Assembly: GCF_004770475.1 (NCBI RefSeq)
Contig: NZ_RQHK01000002.1
Coordinates: 350,001 to 414,000, forward strand
From: Leptospira mtsangambouensis
GTDB lineage: Bacteria > Spirochaetota > Leptospiria > Leptospirales > Leptospiraceae
Length of the DNA stretch: 64,000 bases
Direction of reading: 5' to 3'
How positions within the stretch are numbered: the first letter of the stretch is position 1; each line of letters begins with the position of its first letter. Position numbers and translations under genes: made by a program. Positions 54,948 through 64,000 of this stretch are shown piece by piece. Below the pieces are notes generated by a model. That model saw only the letters and a program-made list of their open reading frames with translations. It was not told where the DNA came from and did no database searches.

Positions 54948-56105
54948 TTAGGATTTGTGATTTTGTTTTCGAAAGAATTCCACATTTTCCAAAAATCTTT
55001 TTTTCTCACCAGAACGAGAAGAATGTCCCGCAATTGCTAAGCCAACGGTTAGGTGGCCTTCATGATTTTTTGTGATGGTTTTGATTGTCCCAAACGCAGT
55101 GAGAGGGGATTGCATTTTAAAAAATATATCAAATTGGAATCCCGATAGTTTTGGCAAACTTTGGATAAGATCTGGATGGTCGACAATCACCTTAAGTCCA
55201 CCTTCCGAAATATCAATCACTGGAAATTTTCCATCTGACTTGATCATATTCGAATGACGAATCCGATCTACCATTTCAAAACATAAAGTTTTCATTTCCA
55301 TGGCTTTCAGCAAATCAAAGGTTTCTGTTTTGCTTTGCATTTGGATGTATCCAATCGGAATGGATTCTTCTTCATCGGTTAAATAGAGAATGGGAAGGAT
55401 GAGTTCGGATTTGATTTTTTGGTTTCGTTTGTTATTGATTTCTTTATCAATATCTTCTTCGATTTCTTCTGAAAAAACCAAAAAGTCTTCGTTGGGAGCC
55501 GTTTCATAGGATTTGCGATCGGTCGCATCTTCTAACAACAAACCCTTTTTTGTTTTTTTGATTTGGCGGATGATTTCTGAGTCTTCGCTGGAGTTAAACG
55601 TGGAAATTTTAATAAAATCCACCGAGTTTTTGAGTTTGGTTTCGTAGTCCTGGAAGTTCACTTTGACAGCTGTTGGGACATGAAACATATCGGTTTCAAT
55701 TTTTGCCTTACTGGAAACCACGTTGGTGATCCAGGCAGACCCAGGTGGGACAGGGATCCTTGAACTTTCCCTATCTTTTTTCGCTATGGCAATTTTATCT
55801 AAATGAAGGACGTACTGCGATTCCCCTTTTTCTTGTTCTACCGTACATTCCAGATGCAGGTAACGGCCTAAAATTTTATAAAGGGTGATTTTTTGGCCCA
55901 CAGAGAGGGTCAAGGTGGGGCGAACACTCACAAGGACCTTGTTTCCATCCGCAGAGACTTTTTTTAAAAAACAACTTTCGCCAGAATGGATATTGTCTTT
56001 TAGACTCAATTCCTGGTTTAATAAAAATTTCGTCAAAACATGGAGTTTTTTTTCTTTGTCAGAAAAAACATCCAAAGATCGCTTACTTCTTTCTAGTGTT
56101 TCCAT
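54948..56105 (-). CDS. PilZ-like domain protein (Leptospira DUF1577 type)
   Basis: A 385-residue cytoplasmic protein. The C-terminal part has a PilZ-like pattern (GKFPVIDISEGGLKVIVDH, then a barrel with FDIFFKMQSPLTAFGTI and HEGHLTVGLAI). The middle holds an acidic helical segment (SEEIEEDIDKEINNK). It may bind cyclic-di-GMP, but the N-terminal RxxxR partner motif is not obvious, so this is uncertain. It resembles the DUF1577 family I recall from Leptospira. It is convergent to the radical SAM gene with a one-base gap and divergent from guaB. Confidence 0.65.
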   Translation of the reverse strand: METLERSKRSLDVFSDKEKKLHVLTKFLLNQELSLKDNIHSGESCFLKKVSADGNKVLVSVRPTLTLSVGQKITLYKILGRYLHLECTVEQEKGESQYVLHLDKIAIAKKDRESSRIPVPPGSAWITNVVSSKAKIETDMFHVPTAVKVNFQDYETKLKNSVDFIKISTFNSSEDSEIIRQIKKTKKGLLLEDATDRKSYETAPNEDFLVFSEEIEEDIDKEINNKRNQKIKSELILPILYLTDEEESIPIGYIQMQSKTETFDLLKAMEMKTLCFEMVDRIRHSNMIKSDGKFPVIDISEGGLKVIVDHPDLIQSLPKLSGFQFDIFFKMQSPLTAFGTIKTITKNHEGHLTVGLAIAGHSSRSGEKKRFLENVEFFRKQNHKS

Positions 56106-56202
56106 AAAAGGTCGTGTTACTTACTATTATCGGACGAATTTCTCCTGAAATTCTCTTGCACGGAGAGTTTTCTTGCCTAAAGTAGAAAAAGGAAGGATAA
56201 TT

Positions 56203-57729
56203 ATGTCAAATCAACCCCTACCAGGATCTGAGCTTTTCGATGGAGTCAGTGGACAAGAGCTCTTCTCGGTCAACATGGGACTCACGTATCGGGACTTTTT
56301 AGTTTTACCCGGATACATCGACTTTAACCCAAGCGATGTAGAACTCGAAACCAAACTTTCCAAAAACATTTCACTCAAAAGACCTCTTATGAGTTCTCCT
56401 ATGGACACAGTTACAGAGTCAGAAATGGCAATTGCTCAAGCTCTTATGGGTGGAATCGGAATTATACATTATAACAATAGTATCGATGAACAGGTGGATT
56501 TAGTTCGCAAAGTAAAACGATACGAAAATGGATTTATCAAAGACCCGATCCTTCTTTCTCCTGAACATACACTTGCAGATTTAGATGCAGTTAAGGAAAA
56601 ATATGGATTCAGTGGAATTCCCATCACTGAAGATGGAACCGCCAGTACAAAGTTAGTAGGTATAGTTACCAATCGAGATGTAGATTTTGAAAGAGACCGT
56701 GACATTAAACTTGGGAAGGTAATGACAACGGAGCTTATCACTGCAAATGTTGGGATTAGTTTACAAGAAGCAAACAACATCCTTCGCACTAGTAAAAAAG
56801 GAAAACTTCCTATTGTCGATAAACAAAGAAAACTTGTGGCTCTGATTTGCCGCAGTGACCTGAAAAAAAATAAAGAATTTCCTCAATCTTCCAAAGATGA
56901 CCAAAAGAGACTGCGAGTGGGTGCAGCTCTTTCCACCTTACCAGAGTCACGTGATCGTATGGCAGCACTTGCCGAAGTAGGCGTGGATGCGATCATCATT
57001 GATTCGGCACAAGGAAACTCAAGTTACCAAATGGAAATGATCCAATGGATCAAATCTAATTTTTCAAACATCGATGTAATTGGTGGAAACGTAGTCACAA
57101 AAGCACAAGCAGCAAACCTGATTGCAGCTGGTGCCGATGGCCTTCGGATTGGAATGGGACCTGGATCTATTTGTATCACTCAAGATACGATGGCAGTGGG
57201 TCGTGCACAAGCCACTGCTGTATTTAAAACTGCTGAGTATGCAAGAGAACATGGAGTTCCGGTGATAGCCGATGGTGGAATTTCCAATATTGGGGACATT
57301 GCCAATGCCCTAGCGATTGGAGCCTCTATGTGTATGATGGGTTCCATGTTTGCGGGAACAAAAGAAGCACCGGGTGAGTATTTTTATGAAAATGGAATTC
57401 GTCTAAAAAAATATCGAGGAATGGCCAGTTTGGAGGCGATGAGTAAGGGTGGGGACAAACGGTATTTCTCTGAATCACAAAAGATCAAAGTCGCACAAGG
57501 TGTTTCTGGATATGTTGTGGACAAAGGATCTGTTTTGAATCTCATTCCTTATCTTGTGCAAGGACTCAGACAAAGTTTCCAAGATATGGGATTTAAAAAT
57601 ATTCCCGACTTACACAAAGCATTGCGAGAAGGAAAACTTCGTTTTGAAAGAAGAACAGAATCGGCACAAGCACAAGGTAGTGTGCATGGCTTGTATTCTT
57701 ACACAAAACCTTCCATGAGGGCGGAATAA
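56203..57729 (+). CDS. guaB: IMP dehydrogenase
   Basis: A 508-residue enzyme that oxidises IMP to XMP, the committed step to GMP. The catalytic loop [20 protein letters not shown] carries the active Cys. The flap [14 protein letters not shown], the phosphate-binding [20 protein letters not shown], and two CBS domains (about residues 105-220: [26 protein letters not shown]) are present. The ATG at 56203 is preceded by GGAAGGA. Length is slightly over the usual 490. It is first in a likely transcript with the LolA-like gene and rsmE. Confidence 0.96.
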   Translation: MSNQPLPGSELFDGVSGQELFSVNMGLTYRDFLVLPGYIDFNPSDVELETKLSKNISLKRPLMSSPMDTVTESEMAIAQALMGGIGIIHYNNSIDEQVDLVRKVKRYENGFIKDPILLSPEHTLADLDAVKEKYGFSGIPITEDGTASTKLVGIVTNRDVDFERDRDIKLGKVMTTELITANVGISLQEANNILRTSKKGKLPIVDKQRKLVALICRSDLKKNKEFPQSSKDDQKRLRVGAALSTLPESRDRMAALAEVGVDAIIIDSAQGNSSYQMEMIQWIKSNFSNIDVIGGNVVTKAQAANLIAAGADGLRIGMGPGSICITQDTMAVGRAQATAVFKTAEYAREHGVPVIADGGISNIGDIANALAIGASMCMMGSMFAGTKEAPGEYFYENGIRLKKYRGMASLEAMSKGGDKRYFSESQKIKVAQGVSGYVVDKGSVLNLIPYLVQGLRQSFQDMGFKNIPDLHKALREGKLRFERRTESAQAQGSVHGLYSYTKPSMRAE

Positions 57730-57738
57730 CAATTTTTA

Positions 57739-58512
57739 ATGAGATACCTTTGGATCTTCATATTCTTTTTTAGTTTCGTTTCGGTAGATGCGCAAGGGGC
57801 ACCTGATTCGAGTTTGTCGGCACAGGAACTTTTGGCAAGACTTGACCGAGAAATGGATTTCGGAAAAGGCCTTGTCAAAGGAACTTACGTTCTCATTCGC
57901 AGAAACGGAACTTCGGAAACATGGAAGATCAATCGGTTTTTTAATGGTGAGGATGCTCTCCTTCTTTTTGATCGAAAAGGAAGAGGGCTTGAATCCAAAC
58001 TTTTGACTAAGGACGAAGGAGAAAATGTTTTTTTCTTTAACGTTCTCAGTGCCAAACTCTTTCGAAAAACAGATGATGAAAAATATGAATCTCTTATGGG
58101 GACAGGTTTTTTTTACGTCGATCTTTCTGGATACTCTTATCAGGCCAATTACAATCCGTTAGTGAATACGGATTTGGAAATTGGTGGAGAAGTTTATTAC
58201 CGAGTTTCTCTAAAACCAATCTTACCTTATTTTTATAAAAAATTAGTATTACTCATTGGGAAAAAAGATCTAAAACCTTACCGCGTGGACTTTCACGATC
58301 GAGACGGAATTTTATTCAAAACTTTGAACTTGAAGTATGGTCCTGTGAAAGTGAAAGAAGTTTCGGGAAAGGTGGAAGAAATTCAAAAAGCTTCTCGGCT
58401 TGAGATGTTAGATTTGAACACAGGTAGCATTACGGTTTGGGAAATTCAAGAAGTGGATAAATCCGTAAATCCTGATGCGTCTTTGTTCGCTGTTGATAAT
58501 TTAAGTCGCTAA
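57739..58512 (+). CDS. LolA-like outer-membrane lipoprotein-sorting protein
   Basis: A 257-residue periplasmic protein: signal peptide FIFFFSFVSVDAQG, then a LolA/LolB-like half-barrel (LVKGTYVLIRRNGTSETWKI, ALLLFDRKGRGLESKLL, GTGFFYVDLSGYSY, LEIGGEVYYRVSLKP, DLKPYRVDFHDRDG). It may carry or sense lipids or lipoproteins, but members of this sub-family are usually found outside the Lol pathway, so the role is unsure. It starts nine bases after guaB and ends four bases before rsmE. Confidence 0.78.
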   Translation: MRYLWIFIFFFSFVSVDAQGAPDSSLSAQELLARLDREMDFGKGLVKGTYVLIRRNGTSETWKINRFFNGEDALLLFDRKGRGLESKLLTKDEGENVFFFNVLSAKLFRKTDDEKYESLMGTGFFYVDLSGYSYQANYNPLVNTDLEIGGEVYYRVSLKPILPYFYKKLVLLIGKKDLKPYRVDFHDRDGILFKTLNLKYGPVKVKEVSGKVEEIQKASRLEMLDLNTGSITVWEIQEVDKSVNPDASLFAVDNLSR

Positions 58513-58516
58513 ACCT

Positions 58517-59197
58517 TTGTTAGATCCTGGGCTTATCCTTTTTCGAACTGGATTTACACCAAAACCATCCATTGTTCTATCAAATGATGAGATGGCCCAC
58601 CTTCGTGCCTTAAGACTCAGTAAGGAAGAGGCAGTCATCCAATTTCGGGATGGGATTGGTGGTTTGTATAACTATCAGTTTTCTCCGCTTTCCAAAGAAC
58701 TAAAGTTTCTAAGTGAAGCTCATATTCCGAAAAAAACAGAACACAAAACCATAGCCATTGCTCTTCCCAAAGGGAACCGTTTTGATTTCTTTTTACAAAA
58801 GGTCACAGAGATCGGCCTTGATGCCGTTGTTTTTTTGGTGTTTCGCCATTCCATTCGCAAAGAATTCAATTTAGAACGTGCTGAAAAAATAGTAAAAGAA
58901 GCAGCGGCCCAGTCCAAACAAACAGAATTACTTTCTCTATCGATTGAACCGGCATCTGAGTGGATGAAATCACATAAAGATAGTTTGGTGGTCTTACACC
59001 CACATAGGTCAGAAATTTTTCAAGCAAACAAACTCATTGGAAAAATTCCGGTGGTAGGGCCTGAGGGAGGATTTCATACAGAGGAAGAAAGTTGGATGGA
59101 AGAAAACAAAATTCCAAGACTCACTCTTCCTGGTGGGGTGCTCCGTACAGAAACTGCAGGCATTGTGGCTGCAAGTTTCCTTGTGTACGGAACTTAG
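58517..59197 (+). CDS. rsmE: 16S rRNA m3U1498 methyltransferase
   Basis: A 226-residue SPOUT methyltransferase that methylates U1498 of 16S rRNA. The deep-knot motifs VVGPEGGFHTEEESWM and LTLPGGVLRTETAGIVA are intact; the N-terminal PUA-like part includes HLRALRLSKEEAVIQF. IAIALPKGNRFDFFLQKVTE and AAAQSKQTELL are conserved. The start is TTG, four bases after the LolA-like stop, suggesting reinitiation or coupling. Confidence 0.93.
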   Translation: MLDPGLILFRTGFTPKPSIVLSNDEMAHLRALRLSKEEAVIQFRDGIGGLYNYQFSPLSKELKFLSEAHIPKKTEHKTIAIALPKGNRFDFFLQKVTEIGLDAVVFLVFRHSIRKEFNLERAEKIVKEAAAQSKQTELLSLSIEPASEWMKSHKDSLVVLHPHRSEIFQANKLIGKIPVVGPEGGFHTEEESWMEENKIPRLTLPGGVLRTETAGIVAASFLVYGT

Positions 59198-59212
59198 ATA
59201 TAAGAATCTTTC

Positions 59213-59482
59213 TTACTTATTGGTGAGTAAAAGAAGGGTTGTGGAAAGATTGCAGTTGGTAGAACAAGCAGTAAAACAAGCCGAAGCAGCTGGGTAATTG
59301 CTACCAGTAACATCAGGATATTTTCCGGCACAACCAGCATTACAAGCTTCTAAACTTCCACCTGTACAAGTAACTAGGAAAGTCATTAAGTTCCTTTCCA
59401 CCGTTTTGTCTTCTCTCTTTTGACAAGATGTAGAGAAGATCATGACAAAACACAATACAGCCAAAACAAAAAAACGATTCAT
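59213..59482 (-). CDS. Small cysteine-rich lipoprotein
   Basis: An 89-residue lipoprotein: leader ends CFVMIFSTSCQK. The mature part has six cysteines (VTCTGG, EACNAGCAG, SACFTACSTNC gives the clustered pattern), enough for about three disulfides. The pattern recurs in small Leptospira lipoproteins as I recall. No function known. It stands alone on the minus strand, convergent to rsmE. Confidence 0.7.
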   Translation of the reverse strand: MNRFFVLAVLCFVMIFSTSCQKREDKTVERNLMTFLVTCTGGSLEACNAGCAGKYPDVTGSNYPAASACFTACSTNCNLSTTLLLLTNK

Positions 59483-59574
59483 ATTCCTAAACTCCGTTCT
59501 CCCAGCATTTCGTCAATCGGTTCGTAAAAATCTTGACCCTTGTGACTTTTCCTATGCATTGGATGAGATCCTAT

Positions 59575-61038
59575 ATGTCAGACGGTCCTAAAAAGGTTTT
59601 AGAAAAAAAAGCGCACGGAGAGTTCGAATTTACCGCATACGGTGAGTTCTTATCCTATTTCCACGCCCATATTGATATCTTCAAAAAACTTCTGAAAAGC
59701 CGTAAAATGGACCCGGCCAAAGTAGAAGAAGTGGCCAAACAAATCAAATCCTACATGACAGGGAATATCAAAAAGACGGATCAGTTTTTTGAACACCTCC
59801 CCCAATTTGCCACGATGTTAGGTGTTCCACAAAATGAGGTTTCTGCTTACCTCAATACGAATTTTATAGAAGTCTTAAATAAAGTACAAGAAAAACTGAA
59901 AACACAAGAATTGGACAAACTGACGAATGCGCCAGCTCCTAGTTTTTCTTCTGTGGCAGAAGAGATTGTCGAACGACTCCAAGTCACTCATCCTAAAGAT
60001 TTTGTATTCGCACAAAAAGGGATTTTGATGGTTCTTGAAAACCCAGATACGGGAGAGATCATTGAACCCAAGGGCCTTATGGCGGAGTCTGCCAAAGCCG
60101 CTCTTGCCATGCCAGCAAGTGCCGAGTCGGAGAAAGAGCCTGTTTCTTTGACCGATGCATTGGCCATTGCAAATGCACCTCCCACACCTGTTGCCAAAAA
60201 ACAATCCCTCATTCCAGAAAAAGACAAATCCATTCTTTTGGAAATTGTGGAAACTTTTGGAGACACTTTGACTGGAGAACTCCTCGAAGTAAGAATTGGT
60301 CCCGATCCTAAAGACAATCCAATCCAAGAAACAAATCAATCCAACCAACAATCAAATTCATCAGAAGAATACGAAATCGAAGATTTAGAATTCGAAGAAT
60401 CTGACTCATCATCATCTTCTTCTTCTAGTTCCAGTGAAGAAGAATCATTAGATTTTTCACAGGACATCGATGTTGATTTTGAAGAATCAGAACCAGTCGT
60501 TCCTGTTGACCCCAACAAAGCAAAGTTAGATGCTTTTGGTGTAAAAGAATTTATGGACATCGTCCAAACCATCACTAATTTCCAAACAAAGTCAGACCAA
60601 GTAGGATACCAGAATTGGTTACGTGGACTTTCTGAATTTGAAAAGGCAGTTGTATCGCTTCGCACTCAAGTGCTAAAAGAACAAAAAAACGAAGTTGTCG
60701 ATTGGAACTCACTTTTCCAAATGATGAGTTCAAAATCTGATTTGAGCCGTGATGTTTTAAGTGGCATTGTGAAAAAAATCAAAAACTTCCAAATCGTCAA
60801 ACTAACATTAGACAGAATGATCCAGGAATTCAAAAAAGGAAGTCCTGAGTTTATGCAGATGGTGAAGATGGCTTGGCCTCATATCCAAAAGGCTTTTTTC
60901 GAAGTTCCTAACTATACACAAGTGCAAACAATATTAAAAGGAATTTTGTCTCGAGTGAACGATGAAGGTCATAAAAGAGATTTTTCCAAAATCTTTACCA
61001 TGGCACTGAATTTCATCCAATCTAAATTTCAGGTATAA
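59575..61038 (+). CDS. Large helical protein of unknown function with acidic Ser-rich linker
   Basis: A 487-residue protein without a signal peptide. The N-terminal 120 residues are helical (FLSYFHAHIDIFKKLLKSRK, TGNIKKTDQFFEHLPQF). A low-complexity acidic linker lies near residue 270-310 (a run of about ten Ser flanked by Asp/Glu, then DIDVDFEESEPVVPVD), followed by a second helical part (FMDIVQTITNFQTKSDQVG to the end). GGATGAGA precedes the ATG. It is first of three close genes and may be cytoplasmic. I recognise no family. Confidence 0.72.
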   Translation: MSDGPKKVLEKKAHGEFEFTAYGEFLSYFHAHIDIFKKLLKSRKMDPAKVEEVAKQIKSYMTGNIKKTDQFFEHLPQFATMLGVPQNEVSAYLNTNFIEVLNKVQEKLKTQELDKLTNAPAPSFSSVAEEIVERLQVTHPKDFVFAQKGILMVLENPDTGEIIEPKGLMAESAKAALAMPASAESEKEPVSLTDALAIANAPPTPVAKKQSLIPEKDKSILLEIVETFGDTLTGELLEVRIGPDPKDNPIQETNQSNQQSNSSEEYEIEDLEFEESDSSSSSSSSSSEEESLDFSQDIDVDFEESEPVVPVDPNKAKLDAFGVKEFMDIVQTITNFQTKSDQVGYQNWLRGLSEFEKAVVSLRTQVLKEQKNEVVDWNSLFQMMSSKSDLSRDVLSGIVKKIKNFQIVKLTLDRMIQEFKKGSPEFMQMVKMAWPHIQKAFFEVPNYTQVQTILKGILSRVNDEGHKRDFSKIFTMALNFIQSKFQV

Positions 61039-61040
61039 AC

Positions 61041-62162
61041 ATGATAAGGGAGAGAGACTCTCTTTTTCATTTTGTTTTTATTCTTCTTATTTTTCAATTC
61101 ACATCTCTTCTTTCACAATCATCCCAAATCATTGTAGATCCCTTATTACAAAAACCTTGGATTCCTGATGCGGAAGAAGAGGAGAGTCGGAGTTTTTTTC
61201 GTTTTTTATCAGAATTCAAAAACAAACAAGGAACAGTCAAAAAGAAAGACTCACTGGGACGAAACTACTTGGTCACTCCTGCAGGAAAAATGCGCTTTCT
61301 CATTGATGATGAATATTATAAAGAATTTCCGGTAGCAGAAGAAGCTGATATCGCAGCCAAAGAATTGGAAGCTTTGTACGATGTTCGTAAAGAAAAAGAA
61401 GCCGTATTTTTAGGGAAAGGGATTCATCTTTGTTATCGTTTGAAACAAGAAAAAGAACCTGGTTTTTTTCCTGGTTGGCTTATTCGTTCCAATGAAATCA
61501 CCAATCGCGCCGCCAATGAATGGTCGGACCAAACCATTCCTCTTGATTTAGTGAGCGATCCTTATGGTTGTTATGTGGGAGATTCCAATAAAATAGAAGA
61601 CTTGGTATTGGAATCAGAATCATTTCGTTATCGTGTTCGACTTCCATCTAAGTTACGTTATGAGGGCCTTTTTGGAGACCGATTGGGAATTTATGGTGAA
61701 AACAGAGATTCAATTTATCGGATGGTTCGTTTTGTTCAGTTTCTTTCGAACTATTTACCCGAAGGCCAAACAGAATGGGAGGAAGCTTTCATTCTCCAAA
61801 CATCTGGCAAAAAAAAGAAAAATCGTCCAAAAATTCTCCTCTCCATTGGTTCTAGTTTTGATAAATCAAGACCTCTGCGAGATACAAAAAGCTATTTTCG
61901 TTTTTGGGACTCTATGCGTTCTCTCTCTCCAACCCAAATTAGAAAATTAGGATTTAAAAGAACAGAAAACCAATCTGAGTATCTGAGTGAATGGACCGAG
62001 GTGGATGAAATCGGAAATTCAGTTGCAATGGAGATGAAAGAGTATTATCTTTATAATGCACCTCGTGGTTATTTTCTTTCCTTGTCTTATCCTAAACGAG
62101 AAAAAGAAACAGCTGAACTCTATTGGCAAACCATTCGAAGTACGTTTGTTGTAAAGGAGTGA
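61041..62162 (+). CDS. Exported protein of unknown function
   Basis: A 373-residue protein with a signal peptide (FVFILLIFQFTSLLSQSS). The mature part mixes strands and charged helices, e.g. KEAVFLGKGIHLCYRLKQEK and EEAFILQTSGKKKKNRPK. No domain recognised. It starts three bases after the previous stop and is followed by a membrane-protein gene after four bases, so the three genes form one unit. Confidence 0.7.
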   Translation: MIRERDSLFHFVFILLIFQFTSLLSQSSQIIVDPLLQKPWIPDAEEEESRSFFRFLSEFKNKQGTVKKKDSLGRNYLVTPAGKMRFLIDDEYYKEFPVAEEADIAAKELEALYDVRKEKEAVFLGKGIHLCYRLKQEKEPGFFPGWLIRSNEITNRAANEWSDQTIPLDLVSDPYGCYVGDSNKIEDLVLESESFRYRVRLPSKLRYEGLFGDRLGIYGENRDSIYRMVRFVQFLSNYLPEGQTEWEEAFILQTSGKKKKNRPKILLSIGSSFDKSRPLRDTKSYFRFWDSMRSLSPTQIRKLGFKRTENQSEYLSEWTEVDEIGNSVAMEMKEYYLYNAPRGYFLSLSYPKREKETAELYWQTIRSTFVVKE

Positions 62163-62165
62163 GGA

Positions 62166-62963
62166 ATGTTTGTTGGGTTTGTTGAAAATCAAAACAGAAA
62201 GAAACCGGAACCAAACGGCGAACCCGCACCATTGTTTTTTGTTTTTTTAACTGGGCTTTCATTTATTTTGGGTTTTGGATTATTATTGCTTCCGTTAGGT
62301 GCTTTTTTCCCTCTTTCTGTTTCTGTTTGGGCGCTGTTAGTTTTGTTTTTACCAATTTTGTTTTTGGGAATCATTTTATCCAAACGCACTGGACTAAAAA
62401 TTCTTATCTCTATTTTTTTATCCTTACTTGCTGGTGGGAATTCTATTTTGTTTTTGGGAGATTCAATTGGTTATGGTTTGGGGGTGACTGCCAAGGCAGA
62501 TGTTCTTCCTGAAGAAGTTTCCACAAACATTGGATACCGTTACTTATTTTTAAGAGATTTTTATTTGGATGATGTGGAAAAGGGAGAGTTTCGTTCACCA
62601 CTCCTGGTTCGGCGTAGATCGGGAGGTGCCGTGTATGGTCCGGTCATTCGATTCCAATACAAACGAATTCGGTCAATTTCTGGTAAAGAAATCAAACCTC
62701 CGTTATATGCTATTTGTTATTCGAAAGAAGATATTCAGTGTAACCTTTCCGGGTTGTTTTCTGGAGGAGTGGTCCTAAAGGAACCTATCTGGGATGTGAC
62801 TGAGTTGCCATGGGCAAAGGATTCACTTTTTTTGGTTTGGCGAGGGCCGTTGGATGTAGAGATGTTTACAAAAGGAATTTATTCCGTTTTGTTTTTTTTG
62901 TTTTTAATTTTAGTTTGGGCAGTCGTGGTTTATTTTCCAGTTTTAGGAGAAAAAGAATCTTAA
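62166..62963 (+). CDS. Membrane protein of unknown function
   Basis: A 265-residue protein with three N-terminal membrane segments (about residues 20-95), a soluble extracytoplasmic part (about 100-230), and one C-terminal segment (FFLFLILVWAVVVYF). The topology suggests a periplasmic domain held by both ends. It is the last gene before kdpA, with a 78-base gap. The family is unknown to me. Confidence 0.7.
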   Translation: MFVGFVENQNRKKPEPNGEPAPLFFVFLTGLSFILGFGLLLLPLGAFFPLSVSVWALLVLFLPILFLGIILSKRTGLKILISIFLSLLAGGNSILFLGDSIGYGLGVTAKADVLPEEVSTNIGYRYLFLRDFYLDDVEKGEFRSPLLVRRRSGGAVYGPVIRFQYKRIRSISGKEIKPPLYAICYSKEDIQCNLSGLFSGGVVLKEPIWDVTELPWAKDSLFLVWRGPLDVEMFTKGIYSVLFFLFLILVWAVVVYFPVLGEKES

Positions 62964-63041
62964 TCTTTTCTTAATATGAATCTCATTTACCTTAAGTAGA
63001 GAACGTTTTGCGATTTTGAATTACCATGAGAAAATTTCTTT

Positions 63042-64000
63042 ATGGTCGAATTACTTTATCTCCCTTTTTATCTTGGGTTACTGATTCTTATTTCACCTTT
63101 CGTCGGTTATTATATGGCATTCATTTTGAATGTAAAGACCTTGCCTTTAGAGAAGTGGATATACCAGTTTATTTTTTCAGGCTCACCTCCCTCTCAAACA
63201 CCAAAACAATATTTAAGTAGCCTCTTCATTTTCCATACAACGGGAGGTGGAATTTTATTTTTGATTTTAAAATTTCAAGACCACTTTGCTCTCAATCCTT
63301 TGCATCTTCTTGGGATGGACTGGGATCTTGCTCTAAATACAACAATATCCTTTATCACAAATACAAATTGGCAGGCATATTCTGGAGAAAGTCAGTTAAG
63401 TTATTTTTCTCAAATGTTTGGATTAACTCCTCAAAATTTTCTAAGTGCGGGTGTTGGGATTTCTGTTTTAGCGTTTGTTAGTCGTGCAATTGTATCTTCA
63501 AAAACGAATCGGTTTGGAAACTTTTGGTTGGATTTATTTCGTTCTACCTTTTATATTCTTTTCCCACTTTCTTTTTTTGTTTCCATACTTCTCGTCGGGC
63601 AGGGTGTCATTCAGTCATTTTCGGGTCCTATACAAAGTATGGGACTTGATGGAGTTTTAGAAACTATACCGATGGGTCCTGCAGCTTCGCAGATTGCAAT
63701 TAAACAAATAGGAACAAATGGAGGTGGATTTTTTGGAGTGAACAGTGCTCATCCGTTTGAAAATCCTACTCCTATTTCCAACTTCATTCAAATGTTTTGT
63801 ATCCTTTTTTTGCCAGCCTCTTGTGTGTTTTTATATGGGAAAATCACAAATTCATTCCGTCACGTATGGGTAATTTTCTTTGTAATGTTGTCATTTTTAA
63901 TCCTTGGGTTTGTCGGAGTTTATTTTTCTGAAGAGAACTACCTTGGATTTTGGGAGGGAAAAGAATTTCGATTTAGCTTAACAGAGTCTTCCCTTTGGTT
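63042..64000 (+). CDS. kdpA: Potassium-transporting ATPase subunit A (KdpA), 5' part
   Basis: The first 319 or so codons of kdpA, running off the window end. KdpA is the potassium-selective subunit of the high-affinity Kdp pump. Selectivity filter stretches are visible: ISFITNTNWQAYSGES and IKQIGTNGGGFFGVNSAHPF followed by ENPTPISN. Membrane helices run throughout. The start MVELLYLPFYLG is normal for the family. kdpB and kdpC are expected beyond the end. Kdp operons are usually induced by low potassium through KdpDE. Confidence 0.94.
   Translation, partial: MVELLYLPFYLGLLILISPFVGYYMAFILNVKTLPLEKWIYQFIFSGSPPSQTPKQYLSSLFIFHTTGGGILFLILKFQDHFALNPLHLLGMDWDLALNTTISFITNTNWQAYSGESQLSYFSQMFGLTPQNFLSAGVGISVLAFVSRAIVSSKTNRFGNFWLDLFRSTFYILFPLSFFVSILLVGQGVIQSFSGPIQSMGLDGVLETIPMGPAASQIAIKQIGTNGGGFFGVNSAHPFENPTPISNFIQMFCILFLPASCVFLYGKITNSFRHVWVIFFVMLSFLILGFVGVYFSEENYLGFWEGKEFRFSLTESSLW

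Noticed and set aside
60400..60440. TCATCATCTTCTTCTTC-type simple repeat in the gene at 59575
   Set aside because: It encodes a Ser run within an acidic linker and keeps the frame; there is no sign of a phase-variable promoter or separate element.

Overview
The window looks like chromosomal DNA of a spirochaete of the genus Leptospira, most likely of the saprophytic (L. biflexa-like) group. The reasons are low G+C, many lipoproteins with relaxed spirochaetal lipoboxes (for example LNYC, LFNC, VTQC, VLNC), frequent TTG/GTG starts, a membrane-bound class III cyclase, LytS/7TMR-type signalling, and several families I recall only from Leptospira. The species call is inference. No rRNA, tRNA, insertion sequence, prophage or CRISPR array was seen. 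The window is ordinary core and accessory chromosome with tightly packed genes.

Layout. 1-4.6 kb: a frameshifted TfoX-domain gene, an adenylate cyclase, a membrane protein and a beta-barrel protein. 4.6-7.7 kb: a LysR regulator divergent from leuCD, with a perfect palindrome between them. 7.7-12 kb: a SnoaL-like protein, a membrane protein and a large histidine kinase-receiver-SpoIIE phosphatase fusion. 12-16.7 kb: an exported metallo-beta-lactamase-fold protein, then a LytS-type kinase / outer-membrane protein / LytTR regulator group. 16.7-22.7 kb: two tandem paralogous lipoproteins, an ABM-domain protein, an AraC regulator, a propeller-like repeat lipoprotein and two tandem paralogues of unknown function.

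22.6-30.3 kb, minus strand: a compact five-gene operon of imelysin lipoprotein, di-heme DUF1111 lipoprotein, second imelysin, HTTM/vitamin K-carboxylase-like membrane protein and TonB-dependent receptor. Most junctions overlap or nearly touch, and a perfect 19-bp Fur-like palindrome lies just upstream. This is the most interesting system in the window: a predicted iron-controlled uptake system with a built-in redox or modifying membrane enzyme.

30.5-38.6 kb: an SGNH hydrolase with a membrane-anchored partner, then an RCC1-repeat lipoprotein, a second DUF1111 di-heme lipoprotein, a HEAT-repeat lipoprotein and a CPBP protease. 38.7-40.6 kb: a Tpx-like protein overlapping a COG0523 GTPase preceded by two copies of a TGCAA-N5-TTGCA palindrome. 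The same palindrome stands before a six-gene group at 45.1-49.8 kb (lipoprotein, outer-membrane porin-like protein and ZnuA-, ZnuC-, ZnuB-like transporter). Together they suggest a zinc-starvation regulon. Between them lie a chemoreceptor, an acyl-CoA dehydrogenase and an amidohydrolase.

49.8-64 kb: a methyltransferase, tmk, a 54-residue lipoprotein gene with its own terminator, an EAL protein, a B12-type radical SAM protein, a PilZ-like protein, guaB, a LolA-like protein, rsmE, several proteins of unknown function, and the 5' part of kdpA, which runs off the window end.
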